A stretch of 64,000 nt of DNA from Asterias amurensis (GCF_032118995.1 NC_092660.1:20012501-20076500); one strand, 5' to 3'; shown: positions 20,540 to 32,671, numbered from the stretch's first letter. A program made the numbers and translations. Notes: generated by a model not told the origin, from the letters alone.

Positions 20540-22949
20540 ACTATATGCCTATCTTAATTAATGTAGATTTATTAATCATTTCAAAACGTCGGCGCGTTTG
20601 TGAGATTACTGACAATTTTGAACTAATGGACGTGTCGAAAGAATACTTCCTTTTATGAGTACATGGGAAGCGTAACTATAGTAACGCTTTTCATATTCAA
20701 ATCTTATCTTATCTTATCATATCTTATCTTACATGAACAGCAGTAATCTGTACACTTTTAGTCCCCGATCTATGAGTTATTAATTGGGTTAAGACGTTTT
20801 TCTTCGAACAACTTTTCACAATGCAAAAACTTAGTGTTAAAGTTGACACCATGGGTGTTTTCATACATACACAAGAGAGATTCAAAATGATTATAATATA
20901 AATGGTGTTAAAATGTCATTTCTGTTGGAGAAATAATTAGGGTTTTTTTTCTGTTTCTTAATTGTGGTTCTCTCTTCAGTATGTGACAACACCCATTTTT
21001 ATCACCTCCATTTCCATTTAATGGGCAGCTAGTACTGTAGCCAGTACACCGAAAACACATTTTTTAAAGTTAATTGCTCGTTTAGATTTTATAAAAAACA
21101 GATCTGTTTTGATACAAGGATGCATCATTAGTTTGAGAACCTTTACCTCGCGACGCCCCACCATTATTACACGACAATAATTATTACACCTCTAATTTTA
21201 CGTTAATAAAAAAAAGGCTAATAACCTTTCGAAACGTTGAAGAGATGTTTAGCAAATAATAGTACAAAAAAAACATTTCCCCGGGCATTTTCCCGGAGCA
21301 CCTCTTGTTTTTGTCGTTTTCTTAATACTTCAAGGTCGTCTTCTTCTCCCCTATTTTGGTCCGCAAATAACAATCGCAAATTTCTTTTCCAAGCTCGTTA
21401 CGAACTTGAAATGTCCAGCGCCCTCTACTGGCTACGGATCAATGTAAACAAACAGCGTTGCATTGCGTAATACAGGGGAATACCCTTTATTCGGTGAGCA
21501 ATATTCCTATGCGAGAGCTTCCTGCTGCTGGACTTCATAATTTTCGTATTTTATTCAAGAATACTAGAGCTCTAAAGCAAAGCCAACTGAAAGGTAGGTT
21601 TCTGAGTCAGCATGGTGACAAATACAAACTAAAACTGTCCCGAAATATGTTAAATTAGGATGTTAATCCATATCCAAATTGTTTATTCATTACTCAGTTC
21701 TATGAAATACTGTGACAATGGAATACTGTGTAATGCTTGCTCTGTTCCACATAATGGACTCTTAGTAGTCATGTAACGTGTTAAAGACAACTGAGTTGGG
21801 AAATCGTCTGTATATGAAATTATTATCGTCATAACCAATATTTAAAGCCAATCTCCATCACTCAATGGAAAAAAACCAGCAACACCTTTGTATCAACTTT
21901 TATTATCCAAATTCGAAAGGCACAATTTGTACAGCTCAAATTTTGAAGTTGTTCTTTTCCTTCTCGAAGTATACCGCTAGTTGGCCTTATATTACACCAT
22001 AGAGCATCTATATAATGCACATCCCGGGTACTTACACAAATCGACCCCCTCAAAAAAAAATATATAAAAAAACGTCATAAAAAAAACTGCCAATTAGCCC
22101 CCTCTAGAGTCGTATACTGAGGAATAAACTAACTGATATCAATCCCAGGGTCTTTCAGATGGTTTAGAGGTTGTATTTCGCCATTCCATTGGCGGAAAAA
22201 AATATATAACTGCATGGCAGACCAAGGCTCGTTTGAGTTGAAGTCAATGGGGAAGTTTTTACAGACAGCGGACCAGTCTATGTTGCAATAAAACAGCGGA
22301 TAAACGACCTTGTCCTGGCCATTCAAACTTTAAATTATATTCCTGAGGGTATTCTGCTAGGAGTCAGGGAAAATAGGATTGCAACTTCATTCATTTAAAG
22401 GTAAGGTACACGTTTGGTTGTTACTCAAAACAAATATTAACTTAAAAACTGACTTGGTAAAGAGGATTGGAAAACTGTGTATAATATAAAACATTGTGGG
22501 ACACAACTCCCTCTGAAGTAACGTAGTTTTTGAGAAAGAGATAGTTTCTCACTTAAATAATAAAAGACTTCTAGCTAGAAGTCTTTTATTCCTATCTGAA
22601 AGCACACGAATTCGTCCAACAAGGGTATTTTTTCTTTCATAGTTTTCTCGCAACTTCGGTGACCGATTGAGCCCAAATTTTCACAGGTTTGTTATTTTAT
22701 GCTAATGATGGGATACACCAAGTGAGAGCACTGGCCTTTGACGATTACCAAACGTGTATAATGCCTTTAAAGAGTAATTAGAAAAGGGCTTAAACCGTAG
22801 CACGGGTAAAAGACATCCAATTACAGACGTGTCTAAATGCTTACATAATATTCTCTATAGAGCAGTATACTATAGTGCAATGTAAGAATCGAAGTGTTCA
22901 ATGCTTCTTGCAAGTTCACTTGTGACAAGGATCTAATGATGTACTTTGC
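20540..22949 (+). repeat. Intergenic copy of the duplicated flank (upstream of C)
   Basis: 20560-20705 matches 14888-14990 plus 15395-15450; 20733-22200 and 22800-22949 match the flank of B. The candidate donor 'aag|gtaggttt' is conserved at 21594. The 'ttatattacag' acceptor before the C start is also kept. The small open frames around 21237-21658 are the same as one at 17251-17496 and could be exon sequence, but they are not shown to be coding. Confidence 0.65.
22399..22766. mobile_element. TTAA-flanked MITE, copy 2
   Basis: TTAA at 22395-22398 and 22767-22770 flank ends AGGTAAGGTACACG and inverted CGTGTATAATGCCT. The internal sequence is related to 10242-10610 ('gaaagcacacgaattcgt', 'ttttcacaggtttgttattttatg'). 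It is absent upstream of B, so it inserted after the duplication. Confidence 0.82.
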
Positions 22950-25900
22950 ATGAATTATATTACAGACGGAATGGATTGGAACGGTATTCAAACACCACCA
23001 ACAAATGCAGCAGATTTCTTCCGACGTGTATTGACAGAAACCCTCGATGGCCTTCTTATTCAAGTCGATGGTGTCTTTAAGTATGGTCAAGTTAGAGAGT
23101 CTGTACGACGAATTTCTCAGATGTACAGGACAGGGCTGTCTCATTCAAGCTCTGACTACCGATCGGATTGGAATGACGCTGCTAACCGATGCGCCTATGT
23201 CTTTCTGTACTTTATGCATCACTGTTACCTCGTACATCACTCTCTTCATCAAAACCTGGCTGAGATCTCAAGAACGTTGAAATACAAGCAGCGTATGAAG
23301 ACGTGTAGTATTGGTGGTGGGCCAGGCTCAGACCTTGTTGGTCTCACTAAATTCCTTCGAGATACAAACCTCTTCCCTTCGTCGCTCCATTGCCTTGTTC
23401 TGGATTTGTTTCCCAACTGGAAACTTGCTTGGGATACTATTTACCAAACTCTACCAGATGATTTCCAGGTGACCTACAAGAGATGTGACCTTGTCAGAGA
23501 TACAAGACTTTCAAGTGATGTCCTCAGTTTCATCAGAGATGTAGATATACTTACACTTGTCAAATCCTACTCTGCGGTTTCAGCATTTTTCCGAACTGAA
23601 CCGAACCAAAGAGAACTACTGCGTTCTATTCTCAATGAGCTAAAGCACGGTTGTTTGGTGTTGTTTATTGACAACAATTACCCAGGTGATGGTTTTGAGC
23701 AGCAATTTGCTTCCCCTGCTGGTCTTGACTTAATATTTCAATTCCGAGGTAAACCAAATATGCCTTTTGGTTCGTACTCGGTTACTATTAAGAACTTCTG
23801 CCAGAATCTAGATTTTAGTCCAATGCGTAGCTGTGATGTGATTGTTCGGTTATTCTGCAAAAATATGCCAAGGCAAAATGGCGTCAGCACTCTCCAGTCA
23901 AGAACCCACATGAATGACAGCGTATTTCAACTAGCTCATCGTCAGCCTCTACGTGGCACCTTTCAACCACCACCACCCTTTCAACCACAGTCTTTTGGGG
24001 TAAACTATCCCTATATCAATGCTCCAATGCATCGGCCTACTCAAAGCAGCTCCCTCAATCTGCCTATTACCCGGGCTGATAATCTCCAACATCAGTTTCC
24101 TCTAGGCAGAGCCTCCCAAAAATCAACTTCAAGCAGCTCCTCCCAACGGCCAACTCCCTTTGGGGCAATGTATTCCTACATCGATCCTTCAATGCGACAG
24201 CCTACTCAAAGCAGTCATTTCCCACAACCTTTTCTCCATCTTCAGTCTCCTCCAAGTGGCACCATCCAAAATCCAACCTTCAGAAGCCAACCTTATTCAA
24301 GCATCCCTTTTCAACAACCTAATCTCCATTGTCTTTTTCCTAATACAAGTGGGGAAAATGGTTCTCAGAATGATGCAAGGCATGAGTTCTTGAATCATGG
24401 TGGTCCTCTTGATTGTACAGATGGAGATGATGAAGACGATCGAGATAAGGATCGTGATTTGGATTGGTGTGAAGGGAATGAAGAGGATGAAGATGATGAA
24501 GATGACGAAGATGATGAAGATGATGAATATTCTGAAGGGAATGAAGATGAAGAAGATGATGAATGTGGTGAAGGGAATGAAGATGGTGAAGATGATGAAT
24601 GTGGTGAAGGGTATGAAGATGACGAAGATGGTGAAGATAGTGAAGATAGTGAAGATGATGAATATGGTGAAGGGAATGAAGATAGTGAAGATGATGAAAA
24701 TTGTGAAGGGTATGAAGATGATGAATATGGTGAAGGGAATGAAGATGATGAAGATGATGAAGATGATGAATGTGGTGAAGGGTATGAAGATGACGAGGAT
24801 GATGAATGTGCTGAAGGGAATGAAGATGATGAAGATGATGAATGTGGTGATGGGTATGAAGATGGTGAATATGGTGAAGGGGATGAAGATGATGAAGATG
24901 ATGAAGGTGATGAAGATGATGAATGTGGTGAAGGGTATGAAGATTACGAAGATGATGAATGTGGTGAAGGGAATGAAGATGAAGATGATGAAGATGATGA
25001 ATATGATGAATATGATGAATATGGAGAAGGGGATGAAGATGATGAAAGTGATGAAGAGGATGAAAATGGTGAAGGGTATGAAGAAGATGAATATGGTGAA
25101 GGTGATGAAGATGATGAATGTGGTGAAGGGTATGAAGATTACGAAGATGATGAATGTGGTGAAGGGAATGAAGATGAAGATGATGAAGATGATGAATATG
25201 ATGAATATGATGAATATGGAGAAGGGGATGAAGATGATGAAAGTGATGAAGAGGATGAAAATGGTGAAGGGTATGAAGAAGATGAATATGGTGAAGGGGA
25301 TGAAGATGATGAAGATGATGAAGGTGATGAAGATGATGAATATGGTGAAGGGGATGAAGATGATGAAAGTGATGAAAGTGATGAAGAGGATGAATATGAT
25401 GAATATGATGAATATGGTGAAGGGGATGAAGATGATGAAGATGATGAATACGATGAATATGGTGAATATGGTGAAGGGGATGAAGATGATGAAAGTGATG
25501 AAGAGGATGAAAATGGTGAAGGGTATGAAGAAGATGAATATGGTGAAGGGGATGAAGATGATGAAGATGATGAATATGATGAATACGATGAATATGGTGA
25601 AGGGGATGAAGATGATGAAAGTGATGAAGATGATGAATGTGGTGAAGGGGATGAAGATTACGAAGATGATGAATGTGGTGAAGGGAATGAAGATGAAGAT
25701 GATGAAGATGATGAATATGATGAATATGGTGAAGGGGATGAAGATGATGAAAGTGATGAAGGTGATGAATATGATGAATATGATGAATATGGTGAAGGGG
25801 ATGAAGATGATGAAAGTGATGAAGATGATGAATGTGGTGAAGGGGATGAAGATTACGAAGATGATGAATGTGGTGAAGGGAATGAAGATGAAGATGATGA

Positions 25901-26129
25901 AGATGATGAATATGATGAATATGGTGAAGGGGATGAAGATGATGAAAGTGATGAAGATGATGAAAATGGTGAAGGGTATGAAGAAGGTGAATATGGTGAA
26001 GGGGATGAAGATGATGAAGATGATGAAGATGATGAATGTGGTGAAGGGTATGAAGATTACGAAGATGATGAATGTGGTGAAGGGAATGAAGATGAAGATG
26101 ATAAAGATGATGAAGAAGATGAAGAATAA
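22950..26129 (+). CDS. Paralogue C: methyltransferase-like domain plus Asp/Glu repeat tail
   Basis: The frame codes for 1059 residues. Residues 1-~303 are the shared domain with GGGPGSD at 122-128 and the same downstream motifs (CDLVRD, LVKSYSAVSAF, LFIDNNYPGD). A Pro/Gln/Ser linker (TFQPPPPFQPQSFG) spans ~330-470. One short module (NDARHEF...GGPL) follows. About 550 residues are then almost only Asp, Glu, Gly, Tyr and Cys, in imperfect repeats such as DEDDEYGEGDEDDESDEEDE. The tail would be extremely acidic and disordered. Its DNA is (GATGAA)-like and open in other frames too, so long frames on the opposite strand are artefacts. It is tandem to B and shares its 5' flank. Function is unknown; the fold assignment carries the same caution as B. 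A polyadenylation signal follows at 26291. Confidence 0.85.
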   Translation: MNYITDGMDWNGIQTPPTNAADFFRRVLTETLDGLLIQVDGVFKYGQVRESVRRISQMYRTGLSHSSSDYRSDWNDAANRCAYVFLYFMHHCYLVHHSLHQNLAEISRTLKYKQRMKTCSIGGGPGSDLVGLTKFLRDTNLFPSSLHCLVLDLFPNWKLAWDTIYQTLPDDFQVTYKRCDLVRDTRLSSDVLSFIRDVDILTLVKSYSAVSAFFRTEPNQRELLRSILNELKHGCLVLFIDNNYPGDGFEQQFASPAGLDLIFQFRGKPNMPFGSYSVTIKNFCQNLDFSPMRSCDVIVRLFCKNMPRQNGVSTLQSRTHMNDSVFQLAHRQPLRGTFQPPPPFQPQSFGVNYPYINAPMHRPTQSSSLNLPITRADNLQHQFPLGRASQKSTSSSSSQRPTPFGAMYSYIDPSMRQPTQSSHFPQPFLHLQSPPSGTIQNPTFRSQPYSSIPFQQPNLHCLFPNTSGENGSQNDARHEFLNHGGPLDCTDGDDEDDRDKDRDLDWCEGNEEDEDDEDDEDDEDDEYSEGNEDEEDDECGEGNEDGEDDECGEGYEDDEDGEDSEDSEDDEYGEGNEDSEDDENCEGYEDDEYGEGNEDDEDDEDDECGEGYEDDEDDECAEGNEDDEDDECGDGYEDGEYGEGDEDDEDDEGDEDDECGEGYEDYEDDECGEGNEDEDDEDDEYDEYDEYGEGDEDDESDEEDENGEGYEEDEYGEGDEDDECGEGYEDYEDDECGEGNEDEDDEDDEYDEYDEYGEGDEDDESDEEDENGEGYEEDEYGEGDEDDEDDEGDEDDEYGEGDEDDESDESDEEDEYDEYDEYGEGDEDDEDDEYDEYGEYGEGDEDDESDEEDENGEGYEEDEYGEGDEDDEDDEYDEYDEYGEGDEDDESDEDDECGEGDEDYEDDECGEGNEDEDDEDDEYDEYGEGDEDDESDEGDEYDEYDEYGEGDEDDESDEDDECGEGDEDYEDDECGEGNEDEDDEDDEYDEYGEGDEDDESDEDDENGEGYEEGEYGEGDEDDEDDEDDECGEGYEDYEDDECGEGNEDEDDKDDEEDEE
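24465..26128 (+). repeat. Imperfect GATGAA-type coding repeat with higher-order units
   Basis: The tract is built of gat/gaa codons with ggt, tat and tgt interruptions. Blocks of ~120 bp recur: 'gaagattacgaagatgatga' appears at about 24940, 25134, 25662, 25850 and 26052, showing duplication of whole segments. Confidence 0.9.
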
Positions 26130-26290
26130 GAAGATGTTAAATCGGATGAAGTGATGAAGAAGGTTAATATGATGTAGGAGATGAAGACAATAGAACAACT
26201 GGTTGCACCGAATGAAGTTCAACCATTGGTTTATAATTTAGTTGGTTGTTATTCTCAATTTATGCTGTAAATGTTTTCAAATATGAGTTA

Positions 26291-26296
26291 AATAAA
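26291..26296 (+). terminator. Polyadenylation signal AATAAA after paralogue C
   Basis: A canonical AATAAA lies about 160 bp after the C stop codon and just before the TTAA MITE at 26312. Position fits a short 3' UTR. Confidence 0.5.
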
Positions 26297-26311
26297 TAGT
26301 TGTTCATTTAA

Positions 26312-26664
26312 AGGAACATTACAGAATTGTTTTTTGCTAACAAAACAGTTGCCGACAGTGAAGCACTTTATGTAAACCACCTACATAAACTGACAAACCT
26401 GTAGAAGTTTGAGATAGATCGGCCATCTGGGTCACGAGAGAACAGTGAAAACCGATTACAAATTTTGCATTGCGTTGATGCCAAAATAAAATTGAATAAA
26501 ACGCTCACTTAGCGATAAACTCCAAACGCGAAATTAGATTATTTATTTAGACAGAAATATTTCAAGGGAAGTTTTCAACTATCATAATCATTAGACCGTG
26601 TAAGTTTTATGTAAATCTGTGATCTTCACGATTTTTTGTTTCTTAACAGTTCTGTAACGATCCT
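26312..26664. mobile_element. TTAA-flanked MITE, related family
   Basis: TTAA at 26308-26311 and 26665-26668 flank ends AGGAACATTAC and inverted GTAACGATCCT. The interior differs from 10242-10610, so it is a sister family using the same target. Confidence 0.7.
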
Positions 26665-26908
26665 TTAAATATTAAATATTCCTTTAAATAGTTTGATAAC
26701 ATACATGTACATGTGTAAAAGTTAAAGCCCACAGATTTATATACTCAATTTTGATTACAAAGATTAAATATAATGCTTCATAGAATGCCATATAATATGC
26801 ATAATGAGTGGCTTAGGTGTAACTTCAACTATAACCTGTTCAAAATTTCTTTTCTAAGGTGCCCAGATAACAAAGGACTTCGAACAGTGATTTTAAGAGA
26901 AGGTATAA

Positions 26909-27059
26909 AGGCCGGTTTATAGTCGGTCGCGCGACGGACGCGCGACGGAAATCTTGCGCGCAATCCTAAGACTGAGACCTAAAAACCGTGTCTTTTTATG
27001 ATCGCGCGTCTAGATTTCCGACGCCCGACCATCGCGCGACCGACCATAACTCGGCCTTA
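26909..27059. mobile_element. Short GC-rich MITE
   Basis: Inverted ends of ~45 bp: 'aaggccggtttatagtcggtcgcgcgac' region opposite 'gtcgcgcgac..ccataactcggcctt'. The ~150-bp element is CG-rich in an AT-rich setting. Confidence 0.7.
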
Positions 27060-30000
27060 AGTTTGGTAAAAACTCTAAAAATTACCATTTTGATTAGAAG
27101 CCTACAGCAGATTTCGATAGTGTATTAACGCATTTTCACTTCGAAGTTATTATTATTGGTTTATTAAAAATGCAAACATGGCGGCGGCCAAAAAGCCGAA
27201 TTGCGGATGCATATATACAAAGGGTAAAAATACAAAAATTATTACTATACATATGTTAAAATTTGATAAAAAAAAAACATTAAAATTAAACAGACAAATT
27301 TTACACTAGGGAGCAGGTATAAATAAAATCCAAAAAGGCACTACAAAAAAAAACAAAAAAAAACAAAATTAGACATAAAAACGAACAGTCAATTAAAAAA
27401 GAAAAAAAAACTGGGCCAGCCAGAGAACTGTCAAGTAAACAGAACACCATACAGATAAAAACACTAAGATTTGTGATTCAGCAGACTAGTCAATTTGGGG
27501 ATACAACAGTTGTTATATATGCTGGTTCTACATTTAACGGCAGTGAGCTGAGCAGAATTTCTAAGGTGGTTGTTCCTATAGACCGATCCAGGCGCGCAAG
27601 TGCTGGGCGCCGCCATGCGCTGCGCGCAATTACTGGGTAGTCTTTGAGCCTAGTTTTGTGCACAAAGACACGAGAAAATCGTTTTCCTTTTCACTTTTTT
27701 TTATGGGAATTGAATGTCTTCCTTGATAATCTATGAAATTTCCTTGATATGGCTGCTTGATATAACAACGTACTACATTCTTGATTTATTTTTTATTCAG
27801 CAGAAAGTAAAATACTGAAATTCTGACAAAATACCTTGCCGATGTAATGCATTTTAGCATTGAATTATTATTTTGTTAAATCAAATGACGTAAAAGTAGA
27901 TTTGACTAGTCTTAAAATGAAATCGAATGACTTTTTTAGTAGCATTCGATTTCGTGCGAAATAAAATAGGCTGGTTGGTAAAATTGGCTGCTCACTTTCC
28001 GAAATTGACCGAGAAAACCTATATTTTGTATCCCGGAGTTCAATGTGATTTGCATTTATCAAGAAAATTGTAATTTTATAACACACCAATGTGTACTATA
28101 TAATTTGGTATTTTATGTCTTTTTTATTAAAAAATTACGTCATTTTTACGAATGTATTCTTGTAATATTTTTGTCTGTAAACATTTTCTTAATTCGGCCT
28201 CTGGCTGCGATGACCTTTTTGATCAACAAACCATTTAAATTAAATTCAATTCAATAATGAAGTGTTTACTTAAAAACCGTTGTGGGTGTGAGATTTTCAA
28301 AGTAAATAATATTTTGTAACATTTAATCAAACTAAAAAGGAAAATTTGCAGCTGTATTCATTTGGATTTTAGTAGTTTAAGTAAGTGTATAACACTTTGA
28401 GGAATGCTTTTATGAGTATTTTATATATTTAGCATGTCAATGTAGAATTTCAGTTTGGGGCTTCCCAAGGAAAATTGTACACGTGAAATTAGATCCAAAC
28501 CAAACGAAGAGGCATCACTGGCCACGACCAACATGCCATAACACAAGGAAAAAGCCATTAGAAAGGTTGACAAACGAAACCATACAAGTTGACAGATCAA
28601 CAAGTTCTTAGTCGAGCTTCCCGTATAGATTAATTGGGGAGAAAATGGGTAGTTAGGTCTTCTCTTACCATTCGATGTACAAGATCTTGTCCTACCCTTC
28701 GTAGAAATCCACATCGTCAGAAAACCAATACCACACAATCCACAGAAAAACTCCATGGATGCTGCTTTAATAACACACACTCAGACACCTTCATATTATT
28801 CAGTCAGAGTCAATGAAAAGATCTGATTGACAAGAAAAGCAAGTTTTAAAGGGGGTTGCGTTTTGTAATCGCTCAAAAAAATTGCTGCAGTATTTTTGTT
28901 TAAAAAAAACCAAGAATGGGATAAACCAATCATAATAGCTCCCGACGGTGACCCCAATTATAACATTTAGTGTCAAAACAAATAAGTTTCCTAGGGTGGA
29001 CAACAAAATAATTTGTAAAATACGGGGAATATACGATTTTTGGCAAAAAAAGTTTTCAATATTTCTAGATCGTCGCGTAAAAAATGGCGATGATATGAAA
29101 TTTGTGGCAGGTAAAAAATATAAAAAAACGGGGGAGGGAGCAATGGTCCAACGCCCAATCATGATACCAATACCAATACAACAGCGAACACAGGCCCCAA
29201 GGTCCGGACGCAATTTTGTTTTCTTCTGCATTTTAGAATTGGCATCCTTAAAAAATTCAAGATGTTTTTTTTCCGGTTTCCCTTTTTGGGATTGATTTAG
29301 AAGACGACAGTGGCAATTTCGTAGTTCAGAAAAAAATGAAGTCCGGACACACTGAAATTTACATTACAGTTACTAGCTACCCATCACGTGGCCACCTTGA
29401 TTTGGCACGGTGGGCGGAGCAATGGTGGTAGCTATTGCGGGAAGGTTCAAAACCCAATCCAAACCCCATTCTATAATTCACCCCGATTACGTAATGATGT
29501 TTTCAGTCATATAATAGGCAGTCGGTTATAAAAACATCTTACCAAAATGACAACCCCGACGAACTTGCCTCAAATACACTGTTCGTTGCACTAAACAAGT
29601 TCCAAGCATTAATCAAGTTCCAAGCATTAAACAAGTTCCAAGCATTAAACAAGTTCCAAGCATTTTTGTGAAAGATTTCCGCATGCCACCACTTTTCCTC
29701 ACATTTTTACCAAAAGGAACGAATATATCTCATTTGAGTAACTTAGATACTAAATAATTTCACAACGAACTAAAAAGGTGGTGGCAAGATACGGAAATTT
29801 TCCCAGAAATATTGGTGTCTTTAATTTTGCGGAGCTGTCTTGAGTTAAATATGACGACTGTTTGTTTTTTTTACCTTTCCGTTTCGTGGACTACTTTGCA
29901 GGGCAATACACATTTCTTTGTCTCTGTTGGTTGGTTGAATCATGTGGGTAGAAATAGTTGGTTGAAATGAACCATGGAGGTAGGTAGAATTATACATCCA

Positions 30001-32671
30001 TGGTTGAACATGCTGCATCAATAGGATCATTCTCGCTATGGGGATGCTGCAGCTCTCCTCACGATGGGCTCCTCCTGATGGGCCGACAATCGATGGGCCG
30101 CGGGCGGCAGCTCTCCTCACGATGGGCCGTGAATTGCAGCTCTCCTCCCGATGGGCCGTGGGTTGCAGTTAGCTCTAGTCCCGCGGGTTGGGTTTTTGTC
30201 TTCTCATGTGGTGGTCTTCGGCTTTGTATCAAACTCCAATATTCTGTTGTCACTCGACATACAAGTGGAAAGCCAACGTATAAAAGGAGCTTGCAAAGCA
30301 ACCGAAAGCTCAGCAGATTAATAAGCCCATTGTGGAGGTATTTTCCACAACTGTCAAGAGAAAGCTATGCCTAAGTTGGACTCCTCCGTTGCATGCAACG
30401 TCCTACCAGGGCTACTTCTTTCCACTCGAAGTTCGGCACTGTATAATATCGGCAATTTCGTAGTCTTCAATACTCGACTCCGTAGCGACTTTAGCAATTC
30501 ACACGAACAGATGGATTTATGTATGTACACTGTTACTAAAAAAATATATAAAAATCTCTGATTTTGAGAGATTTTGAAAGACTTGCTGTTCGAAGATATG
30601 ACGAGCAAGTGAAGGATATAACGTTTGTCTAGTTGAATGTAGCAGTGTAAAACTATGTTGCCGAAAACACCTGTGCATAAGCATAAAGGGAAATATCGTA
30701 TTTGCATAACAAAGAGGTTTGCGTAATAGTTTGGCAAACTGTTGGTTGAAAGAATGCGTGGAATTTGCAAGATGCATGGAAACTCATGAAGGGATAAAAA
30801 ACAACGCCGTTTGTGTGCTTTGGTATTTCCTAAGGTTTAGTTTTTTCAACTACATAGCTTTTTTTATTTGGAAGTAAGCAAGATAAAGGCGTGTGCATTT
30901 TGCCGTGTATTTTTTATATTTTATAAAGATCTAAGTTTTAACTACGGCAACAAAAATTAGTGAACAAAACACACGGACAACTTACTGGGTATATAGGTTT
31001 TATCGTAAACCTTTCGTATGTTTACCTACGGTCGTGTGAATTCTGGAGACCACCGACGTAGTTTTTAGAATAAGCTTATACAAATGTGTTTTTTTCTTTC
31101 TTTTGCGTAGTGTTTAGAGTTCAAGCCATTCATTTGTGTATTTTGTCTATTGGTGGACAATCGGGCGGGGCAAGGATGTCCAAGCCGGGAGGGGTGGGGG
31201 GGGGGCTGTCCTGGTCCTGTAATCAACATGTGAAAACAATTAAATCTAAACATTTTTGACGAGATATTGAGCAACACTTAAAGAGTGAAACACGTCACAC
31301 ATATAAAGTTAAATACGGATATAGCTGCATCTTTTTTCTTTTATTCATTTTGTTGATTTATTTAATTGTTATGTATAGTTCTCCACTTTGGAGCAACAAC
31401 ATGGTCACAGAAGCTATTTACTATAGTTACAAATCACAGTACTTAGGCCTAAGGTTTAAAACGAAGGGCAATCCACTTAAAGGAGAGGTGCTATTTTGAT
31501 TTTATATTTTATTTTTTTATTGCACCAGCTTTACTCTCGCACAAAACAAGACATACATACCTTATTAAGGCATAATTTGCAACAAATTTAACGAAACTAT
31601 TAAACTTATTTCATAACAGTACCCTGCTGGACTTCTTCATAAAACAATCAGTATTAATTACACAAGTTAAACATGACTGCAGCGAACTACACTAAAAACT
31701 ATATAGGAAGATTAAACACTGTGGACACACAACTGGTAGAGACTGTTATATTTCTCCATCTCTCTGGTTTTGAGGTCGAGGTGGGAGAGGGGATGGTGCA
31801 TGCGGTACCAATTTAACACAATGATGAAAAAGGCCGATTTCATGTTCACCTTTATATGGGGAACTCTAGAAGACCTGGTACTCCACATGGAATGTTGTGA
31901 ACGAAGTCTATGGGAAGTTCTTATACAGGGATAAAGGAAAGAACATAAGATTGAATTTCCATGAAGAGCAAGACTTTGCACTATTTTTAATGTTTTTTTT
32001 CTTCTAATTGCACGAAAGCAGTAAGTTGCCGGACTGTAGATTGAAATAAGCACGGTGCATAAATGTGTGATAGTACACAATCAGTGAGGGGAAAGAGCAA
32101 GTTGGTGATTTCCAAACTGTTTTTATAAATATTTCCACAGGTTGGTTGTTTGGTTTCGTAATTTTACGAAAACTAAATCACCTGAATTTATCTTTTCAAA
32201 AACAATCATGATGCACTATGCCTTTAATTGCAGACACTGGACAAAACCAAAAAGTGTTTACACTTATGCAAATGAGTATAAACGCGTATTGCTACAACAA
32301 ACAGTGAATACATTTGCGTTCTCTTTTGGCAGAGGAAGTTGTAAAAACATGGGCTTTTACATAAATTTCGTTCAGTACCAAATATAGAAGTACAACTTAT
32401 TCTTACTTAGAATCTTGGGGCTATGATAATCACACAATTTGTTTTATTGTAAAGTTCGAAAATAGTAATAAAAGCTCAATTTTGTCAAGTGGTGTATTAA
32501 ACAGCAGTGGTGGTGGTGTTTTAGTGGGACTGAGGCAGGGTAGCGCTTTAAAGCATGAAACTTGTTAGTGTTTGGAATATACTTTTTGACAAGGAACTTG
32601 AAAACATGCAGTGTTTTGTAATGCTGCAATATGGTAGTAGAGTAAAAGGGAAATCATGTCTGACTGCAAAA
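27060..32671. other. Unassigned repeat-rich DNA, no recognised gene
   Basis: Contains an A-rich stretch (27160-27420), a short CG-rich patch (27575-27640), an 18-bp tandem repeat (29594-29667) and an imperfect repeat of 'gcagctctcctc.cgatgggcc' (30050-30170). Two hydrophobic minus-strand frames (28421-28780, 28800-29231) have no family resemblance and opposing frames of similar length; I do not call them. Confidence 0.5.
29594..29667. repeat. 18-bp tandem repeat, ~4 units
   Basis: The unit acaagttccaagcattaa is repeated about four times with one base change. Confidence 0.85.

Noticed and set aside
19587-20561. Two Met/Val/Glu-repeat frames over the B array
   Set aside because: Out-of-frame readings of the 39-bp repeat.
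24397-26154. 585-codon Met/Lys frame on the plus strand
   Set aside because: Shifted reading of the same repeat; it has no conserved domain and starts inside paralogue C.
24297-26222. 641-codon open frame on the minus strand (Phe/Ile/Pro repeats)
   Set aside because: It is the antisense of the GATGAA tract of paralogue C. The repeat lacks stops in several frames; the sense frame continues the conserved domain.
28421-29295. Hydrophobic minus-strand frames and an opposing 115-codon plus-strand frame
   Set aside because: They overlap each other on both strands, match nothing I recognise and lack splice or start support.
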